17,978 nt of DNA from Algorimicrobium sp002414705 (GTDB lineage Bacteria > Bacteroidota > Bacteroidia > Flavobacteriales > Flavobacteriaceae). The stretch's first letter is position 1. Every line of letters begins with the position of its first letter. The position numbers were made by a program, and so were the translations under genes. The stretch spans positions 1 to 17,978 of the forward strand of contig CAXAUF010000054.1 of NCBI GenBank assembly GCA_963972425.1, written 5' to 3'. Below the pieces are notes generated by a model. It saw only the letters and a program-made list of their open reading frames with translations, was not told the DNA's origin and searched no databases. Of the stretch, positions 13,293 through 17,978 are shown piece after piece.

Positions 13293-15758
13293 TTAAAAAC
13301 GCATACTAGTCCTCACATTAAAAACACGCGGTACTAAATAGTTTGGTATAGCGTACTGACGTTTGCTATACACATCGCGCACCCATGTGTTAGTAATAGA
13401 ATTTTGAGCATCAAACACGTTAAAAATTTCAATCCCTATTGATAAATATTTAAACGGTTTACGCCAACCGCTTTGGTATTCATCTTTATTATCTACAATT
13501 ACGTATTGGAAACCAACATCTGCACGTTTATAATCTGGTAAACGGTTTTGATAAACATACGGATCTGCATAACTTGGTGAGCCTCCTGGAAGTCCAGTAT
13601 TATAAACCAAGTTTAAATACATTTTCATTTTAGGCAAATTAGGAACATAATCTTGGAATAACGCTGCAAATTTTAATCGCTGATCTGTTGGTCTAGCTAT
13701 ATAACCACGATTATCAATATTTTCTTCGGTTTTTAAATACCCAAAACTAAACCAAGATTCAGTTCCAGGTACAAATTCACCATTCAAACGCATATCCAAA
13801 CCGTATGCATAGGCTTCAGCATTGTTATTAGCTCTGTAACGAATACGTACATTTTCTAGGGTGTATGGATTAACATCCGTTAATTTTTTATAATAGGCTT
13901 CCGTAGTTAATTTAAACGGTCTGTCCCACATTTTAAAGCTATAATCGTTTCCAACAACAATATGAAACGATTTTTGTGCTTTTACATTTGGTCTTACCGT
14001 TCCTGAAGAATCGCGTAATTCTCTATAAAAAGGTGGTTGGTAATATAAACCCGTTCCAATACGGAAAAGCATGTCTTTTTTCCAATTAGGTTTTATTGCA
14101 AATTGCGCTCGCGGACTAATAACTGTCTGGTTATTGCTTTTAATACCTTCACCACTTACGGTCCAATTATGAACACGAGCTCCAACATTTAACCAAGCTT
14201 CATTATCGCCAATATCCATACGTTTACTCCATTGTAAATAGGCTTGTAGTCTGTCTATTTGTGTTTGGTTTTTGGCACGTACATTTTGAAAAGGCACTAA
14301 AGGTCCTTCGTAAGGAGTATAAGGTTGGTCGTTAAACGCATCTGAACTTGGTGGATTTATTGAAAATCCAGCCGAATCTATAACTTCCCATTCTACGAGT
14401 CTGTCCCGAATATCCTCATTCGTATATTTTACAGACCATTCAAATTCGTGATCATCTTTTTCATAGCTTCCTTGGTGTTCAATAGTCGTAATTAAAGCAT
14501 CTAGATTATTCCGACCGTGATTTAATTGTCCGCCAATTCCTTCGCTAAATTCCACTTCACCCAAATCTTCATCTCCAATATTGGTGTTCACTTCTCCTAA
14601 ACGGTATTGTGCCAAAATATCAAAATGTTCTTCTTCAATCGTATGATAAGTGGATGCTATGACATTTAACGTTACATTATCATTTACTAAATACGTTCCT
14701 TTTAAGGCACCAAAATAGGTTTCGTATTTATCGCGTTCTTGGCCTTCATAAAAAACAAGTAATGCTAACGGATTTTGAAGGGTTCCAAAATTTGTTTGTC
14801 GTGTTTGTGGTTCATAATTATACCTATTTATGGACGCGTTTCCTAAAAAACTTAATTGAAATTTATCTGTAAACTGATAGGTTAAATAGGTTTGCACATC
14901 CGCAAAAACAGGGTCGTAATTGGTTTCGGTTTCTCTAGCATTTACCAATAAACTGTTATCGCGGTAACGCATACCAACAATACCTGTAAATTTGGAATCT
15001 TTACTTTTGCCTTCAGCCGAAACGCTTGCGCCAAGTAAACTTAAATCGGCACTCACACCAAATTGATAGGGTTTTCTATACGTAATATCTAAAACAGACG
15101 ATAATTTATCACCATATTTAGCTTGAAAACCACCAGCGGAAAAATCGACATTCTGAACCATATCCGTATTTACAAAGCTTAATCCTTCCTGTTGTCCAGA
15201 ACGAATTAGAAACGGACGATACACTTCTATACCATTAACATATACCAAGTTTTCATCAAAATTTCCACCACGAACCGAATATTGGGTACTCAATTCGTTA
15301 TTTCCACTCACTCCAGGTAATGTTTTTAATAAATTTTCAACACCAGAATTAGCACCAGGAATATTTCTTATAGTTTCAGGTTGTAGTGTAATGATACCTT
15401 GAACATCTTTGCGTGTTTTTCCAGAAATAACAACCGTTGCCATTTGCTCAACAGCCTCATCCATAACCGGATGAAATTCGACTTCCTCACCATTTTTTAG
15501 GTTAAAAGTTGCTGTGATGGATTTAAAAGTAATGTGTGTAAAAATAACAGTAACCTCTTGATTAGATGGAATTTTTATACTGTAATACCCATTAGCATCG
15601 GTTGTAGTCCCTGCGTTTTCTGTAGAAATATTAACGTCTGAAATAGGTGTATTGGTGTTGTTTAAAATAACACCTTTTAGGGTTCCTGTTTGTGCCATGG
15701 CAGTAAATGAAACCATTAACAATAGAACAACGAAAACTGAAAGTGATTTATATGTCAA
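13293..15758 (-). CDS. TonB-dependent outer-membrane receptor with carboxypeptidase-regulatory-like domain
   Basis: An 821-residue receptor of the outer membrane. The signal peptide (1-23, TAMAQ-T) is followed by a CarboxypepD_reg-like beta-sandwich (25-105: GTLKGVILNNTNTPISDVNI, GYYSIKIPS), a possible TonB box (MATVVISGK, 106-114), and a plug domain (about 125-230: NLLKTLPGV, YSVRGGNFDENLVYVNGIEV, FQAKYGDKLSSVLDI). A barrel runs to the C-terminus, ending in Phe (VRTSMRF). The substrate cannot be read from the sequence. No SusD-like partner is adjacent, so a glycan system is unlikely. The start is TTG at 15758, since an in-frame stop lies 12 nt upstream and the first internal ATG (residue 15) would destroy the signal peptide. 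It follows the M23 peptidase gene in the same operon and the same reading frame. Confidence 0.93.
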   Translation of the reverse strand: MTYKSLSVFVVLLLMVSFTAMAQTGTLKGVILNNTNTPISDVNISTENAGTTTDANGYYSIKIPSNQEVTVIFTHITFKSITATFNLKNGEEVEFHPVMDEAVEQMATVVISGKTRKDVQGIITLQPETIRNIPGANSGVENLLKTLPGVSGNNELSTQYSVRGGNFDENLVYVNGIEVYRPFLIRSGQQEGLSFVNTDMVQNVDFSAGGFQAKYGDKLSSVLDITYRKPYQFGVSADLSLLGASVSAEGKSKDSKFTGIVGMRYRDNSLLVNARETETNYDPVFADVQTYLTYQFTDKFQLSFLGNASINRYNYEPQTRQTNFGTLQNPLALLVFYEGQERDKYETYFGALKGTYLVNDNVTLNVIASTYHTIEEEHFDILAQYRLGEVNTNIGDEDLGEVEFSEGIGGQLNHGRNNLDALITTIEHQGSYEKDDHEFEWSVKYTNEDIRDRLVEWEVIDSAGFSINPPSSDAFNDQPYTPYEGPLVPFQNVRAKNQTQIDRLQAYLQWSKRMDIGDNEAWLNVGARVHNWTVSGEGIKSNNQTVISPRAQFAIKPNWKKDMLFRIGTGLYYQPPFYRELRDSSGTVRPNVKAQKSFHIVVGNDYSFKMWDRPFKLTTEAYYKKLTDVNPYTLENVRIRYRANNNAEAYAYGLDMRLNGEFVPGTESWFSFGYLKTEENIDNRGYIARPTDQRLKFAALFQDYVPNLPKMKMYLNLVYNTGLPGGSPSYADPYVYQNRLPDYKRADVGFQYVIVDNKDEYQSGWRKPFKYLSIGIEIFNVFDAQNSITNTWVRDVYSKRQYAIPNYLVPRVFNVRTSMRF

Positions 15759-15770
15759 GTTATGTAATTT

Positions 15771-17462
15771 TTATTTTCGAAAAAAGGTTGTTTCAAAAGT
15801 AGAATTATTTCCCACATTATCCGTAACAATTACTTTTAAATTATTTTTTGTTTCAGTTGAAATGGCATCGTTAAAATCATAAACCAGCAAATTTGTTTTA
15901 TAATCGTATTCCATTAAAATCCATTTGCCATTAATTGTGGCGCGATAATTTGAAATTCCGGAACCTTCATCTTCAATTTTTAATTTCAGAAAACGGTATT
16001 TACTTAACCATTTTCCTTCAGCAAAATTAATAGGTTTGATAGTTGGATTAACGGTATCTAATGTTAAAGCATACGTTCCAAGGGTTTTTGCATAGGTGGT
16101 TAAGGTATTTTCTTTTCTGTAGGTTTGAGAATAAATGGTGTATTGTTTTTTCCAACCTACTAAACGTGCAATATACAATTTATCGGAATCTTGATTTTTA
16201 AAATTAGTAATGTCATACGTTATGGAAAAATTCTCACGTAGCGGAATGGAATCATCATGTAAGGTTATGGTATCATTGTTAACTTCAAAATTAATATAGA
16301 AATCATCAAAAAAAGCATCTTGCGGAAAATGAACTGAAACGTTATTGTTTATGAGCTCATTTGCTTTTGTTGAATAAATATAGAAGGGTGTTTTTTTAAT
16401 TTCTTTTGATTTTAAATCGGTTGTTTTTAAACCTTCAATATTAATGGTTAACCAAACTTCGTTATTATGAAAATCTTTAACACGAACTTTATAAACTGTT
16501 GATGTGCTATCTTCAACATTAATATAGCCAAAATCGTCTATCTTTTTTAGCATTGTTAAATTATTTCCAGATTCTACAAATAACTTTTGAAGGCGCTCTT
16601 TTTTGTCTGTATAATGTTCATAATCGATAAAGCGGTTTAGAAGTCTAGATTCATCAAACGTAAAGCGTTTAAAATCCATTTCGAATGTCTGATTTCCATT
16701 ATAAAATGCTTGAATATTTTCTACACCATTTTTATTGGACGCTAAATCCTGTCTGTCATTAGCCTCAATAGCAAAACCAATTTTGCCGTAAGCTTTTATA
16801 TTTTCGGCTGTATAATCGCCATTCTTGTTGTTAATTAAACGTAATTTTTGTTTTTCGTTGGAGGAGTTTATATGCGCATCATCCGTAATAGGGTAGGCAT
16901 AAATTTCCGTAATTATAGGTTTGGTTGTATCTTTTATGTCTAACCCAAAAAGTAACGGATTTATAGGTCTTTCGTTATTATCACGTATTTCAAAATGCAA
17001 ATGTGGTCCACCTGAACTGCCTGTATTTCCGCTAAAAGCAATAACATCACTTTTTAAAACTGGTAATTCATCAATTTTAGGGAACACTTCAATTTCAAAA
17101 GTTTCCTGCTCATATTGTAATTTTTTAATGTAAGCCTCCAGGCTTGGCGACAATTCTTGTAAATGTGCATAAACAGTTGTATAACCATTTGGATGCGTTA
17201 TATAAACAGCTTTTCCGTAGCCAAAATGTGCAATTTTAATGCGACTAACAAACCCATCGGCAGCAGCAAAAACTTTTAAGCCTTCACGTTGTTGTGTTTT
17301 TATATCCAATCCAGAATGAAAATGGTTGGAGCGTAATTCACCAAAAGTTCCAGAAGGAATAAGGGTTACATCCAATGGATGCCTAAAATAATCTTCAGGA
17401 TACGGATTTTGAGCGTGACAAAGAAACGCGAATAATAAAAAAAACGTGAGGAATTTATGCAT
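15771..17462 (-). CDS. M23 family (LytM-type) metallopeptidase, exported
   Basis: The 563-residue exported protein has a signal peptide (1-17, LCHAQ-N) and a LytM/M23 peptidase domain (about 28-178). Zinc ligands are visible as His49 and Asp53 (HSGLD) and His156 (HLHFE, residues 154-158), with the supporting His100 (YAHL), so the site looks intact. A roughly 35-residue insertion (105-138, YIKKLQYEQETFEIEVFP) precedes the GNTGSSGGPHLHF block, as I recall for Bacteroidota members. Residues 180-563 form a long beta-rich region of several sandwich-like repeats, ending ATINGKWILMEYD and VTDNVGNNSTF. It likely cuts or binds peptidoglycan cross-links in the periplasm. The TonB receptor gene follows after 12 nt, so the two are co-expressed. 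Confidence 0.92.
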   Translation of the reverse strand: MHKFLTFFLLFAFLCHAQNPYPEDYFRHPLDVTLIPSGTFGELRSNHFHSGLDIKTQQREGLKVFAAADGFVSRIKIAHFGYGKAVYITHPNGYTTVYAHLQELSPSLEAYIKKLQYEQETFEIEVFPKIDELPVLKSDVIAFSGNTGSSGGPHLHFEIRDNNERPINPLLFGLDIKDTTKPIITEIYAYPITDDAHINSSNEKQKLRLINNKNGDYTAENIKAYGKIGFAIEANDRQDLASNKNGVENIQAFYNGNQTFEMDFKRFTFDESRLLNRFIDYEHYTDKKERLQKLFVESGNNLTMLKKIDDFGYINVEDSTSTVYKVRVKDFHNNEVWLTINIEGLKTTDLKSKEIKKTPFYIYSTKANELINNNVSVHFPQDAFFDDFYINFEVNNDTITLHDDSIPLRENFSITYDITNFKNQDSDKLYIARLVGWKKQYTIYSQTYRKENTLTTYAKTLGTYALTLDTVNPTIKPINFAEGKWLSKYRFLKLKIEDEGSGISNYRATINGKWILMEYDYKTNLLVYDFNDAISTETKNNLKVIVTDNVGNNSTFETTFFRK

Positions 17463-17488
17463 ATAATGGATGTTGTTGCTAAAATATC

Positions 17489-17505
17489 AATTTGAATCAA
17501 ATTTA
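17489..17505 (-). promoter_or_regulatory. -7 box and overlapping palindrome before the M23-receptor operon
   Basis: On the minus strand, TAAATTTG (17505-17498) is a perfect -7 box 35 nt before the ATG at 17462; no TTG is found at the right distance upstream. It overlaps a 15-bp perfect palindrome AATTTGA-A-TCAAATT (17489-17503), which could be an operator covering the promoter. Confidence 0.45.
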
Positions 17506-17584
17506 CCAATTAAAAAGTGTAAGCATTACTATGTGAGCGATTTAGAGATGAAACGTAAATTATTTAATTTTTATTGAAAAACTA

Positions 17585-17615
17585 TTGTTATTTAATTTGA
17601 GGTATGTTAACTTTG
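17585..17615 (+). promoter_or_regulatory. Promoter of the coiled-coil/zapA operon
   Basis: TTG (17585-17587), 20-bp spacer, TAACTTTG (17608-17615). Both elements and the spacing fit the flavobacterial consensus. Transcription would start near 17620, leaving a leader of about 19 nt before the ATG at 17639. Confidence 0.68.
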
Positions 17616-17638
17616 TGAGATAAGTATGGATATGATAC

Positions 17639-17929
17639 ATGAGTAAAATTGAAGAAACTGTAAATGCTTTAGAAAACAAAATCAGTAAGGTTTTACACAA
17701 GCAACGAATTTTAAACGAAACAAATTTAAAATTACAACAGGAACTACAAGTATCTCAAAATATGCTTCAATCTCATAAAGCGAGTATCGTTAATTGGGAA
17801 GAAAAATATGAAGCGCTAAAAATGGCCAATTCCATGCTTGGCAGTGACGAAAATAAAAGAGAAACTAAACTCAAAATAAACGCATTGATTCGGGAAATTG
17901 ATCATTGTATTGCGCAACTTTCCGAATAA
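17639..17929 (+). CDS. Short coiled-coil protein upstream of zapA (ZapB-like candidate)
   Basis: The 96-residue protein is predicted to be helical almost throughout, with heptad-spaced hydrophobic residues from about 5 to 62 (VNALENKISKVL, LNETNLKLQQEL) and a second helix at 74-95 (ETKLKINALIREIDHCIAQL). There is no signal peptide or membrane segment, so it is cytoplasmic. Its gene lies 17 bp before zapA and shares its promoter. I recall an uncharacterised coiled-coil protein in this position in many flavobacteria, in the order M23 peptidase (divergent), coiled coil, zapA, rny. ZapB of E. coli is a short coiled coil that binds ZapA at the Z-ring. The analogy is inference, since coiled coils carry little specific homology. 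Confidence 0.85.
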   Translation: MSKIEETVNALENKISKVLHKQRILNETNLKLQQELQVSQNMLQSHKASIVNWEEKYEALKMANSMLGSDENKRETKLKINALIREIDHCIAQLSE

Positions 17930-17946
17930 ATGAATCATAGTTTTTA

Positions 17947-17978
17947 ATGTCAGAGAAACTAAAAATTAAATTATCAAT
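17947..17978 (+). CDS. zapA: Cell division protein ZapA, N-terminus only (cut by window end)
   Basis: Ten full codons are visible from the ATG at 17947: MSEKLKIKLS. This matches the conserved N-terminus of Bacteroidota ZapA, a small FtsZ-binding protein that bundles Z-ring filaments. The position directly after a coiled-coil gene supports it. The evidence is short, so the call rests on the N-terminal match and context. Confidence 0.7.
   Translation, partial: MSEKLKIKLS

Noticed and set aside
1..17978. Defence island, prophage or integrative element
   Set aside because: No integrase, transposase, helicase-nuclease, toxin-antitoxin pair or phage structural module is present. The S74 domain is phage-like but sits in a signal-peptide-bearing envelope protein beside a T9SS cargo gene.

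Overview
The window is AT-rich chromosomal DNA from a member of the Bacteroidota, almost certainly a marine-type Flavobacteriaceae. The reasons are a type IX secretion (T9SS) C-terminal sorting domain, a SusC-like TonB-dependent receptor with a carboxypeptidase-regulatory-like N-terminus, DUF6048/DUF6452 and CCC-motif proteins, lipoproteins with an acidic stretch after the lipobox Cys, and promoters of the Bacteroidota type (TTTG or TTG, then about 16-20 bp, then TAnnTTTG) instead of -35/-10 boxes. I see no tRNA, rRNA, CRISPR array, transposase or phage module. This is mostly conserved chromosomal backbone.

Layout. Bases 1-1064 hold the 3' part of a THUMP-domain rRNA methyltransferase (rlmL-like), followed by about 230 bp of non-coding mosaic repeat. 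Bases 1294-3933 are a leftward operon: rlmD, then two envelope proteins (DUF6452 lipoprotein, DUF6048 barrel-like protein). Divergent from it is rocD (4118-5398), with a structured leader and a strong two-way terminator. Leftward from 9075 to 5466 come an S74/ICA tail-fibre-chaperone protein, a T9SS cargo protein, DUF2752 and a CCC-motif membrane protein. Rightward at 9197-9941 are a tiny membrane protein and an Smr-domain protein that overlap. A Ca-binding-repeat lipoprotein (leftward) faces them tail to tail and is divergent from a NifS/IscS-like cysteine desulfurase (11000-12145). Then, leftward, come a membrane-anchored unknown, a leaderless small secreted unknown, a TonB-dependent receptor and an M23 peptidase. 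At the right edge, rightward, are a coiled-coil protein and the first codons of zapA.

Functional themes are rRNA modification (RlmL, RlmD), arginine/ornithine catabolism (RocD), sulfur mobilisation (cysteine desulfurase), and envelope or surface biogenesis and division (T9SS cargo, S74 protein, lipoproteins, TonB receptor plus M23 peptidase, ZapA with a ZapB-like partner).

The items most worth a second look are a four-cysteine insertion beside the PLP lysine of RocD, the S74 self-cleaving chaperone paired with a T9SS cargo, two genes whose promoter -7 box lies exactly 4 nt before the start codon, palindromes sitting on the cysteine desulfurase and M23 promoters, and the coiled-coil/ZapA pair. 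I found no clear new defence or mobile system.
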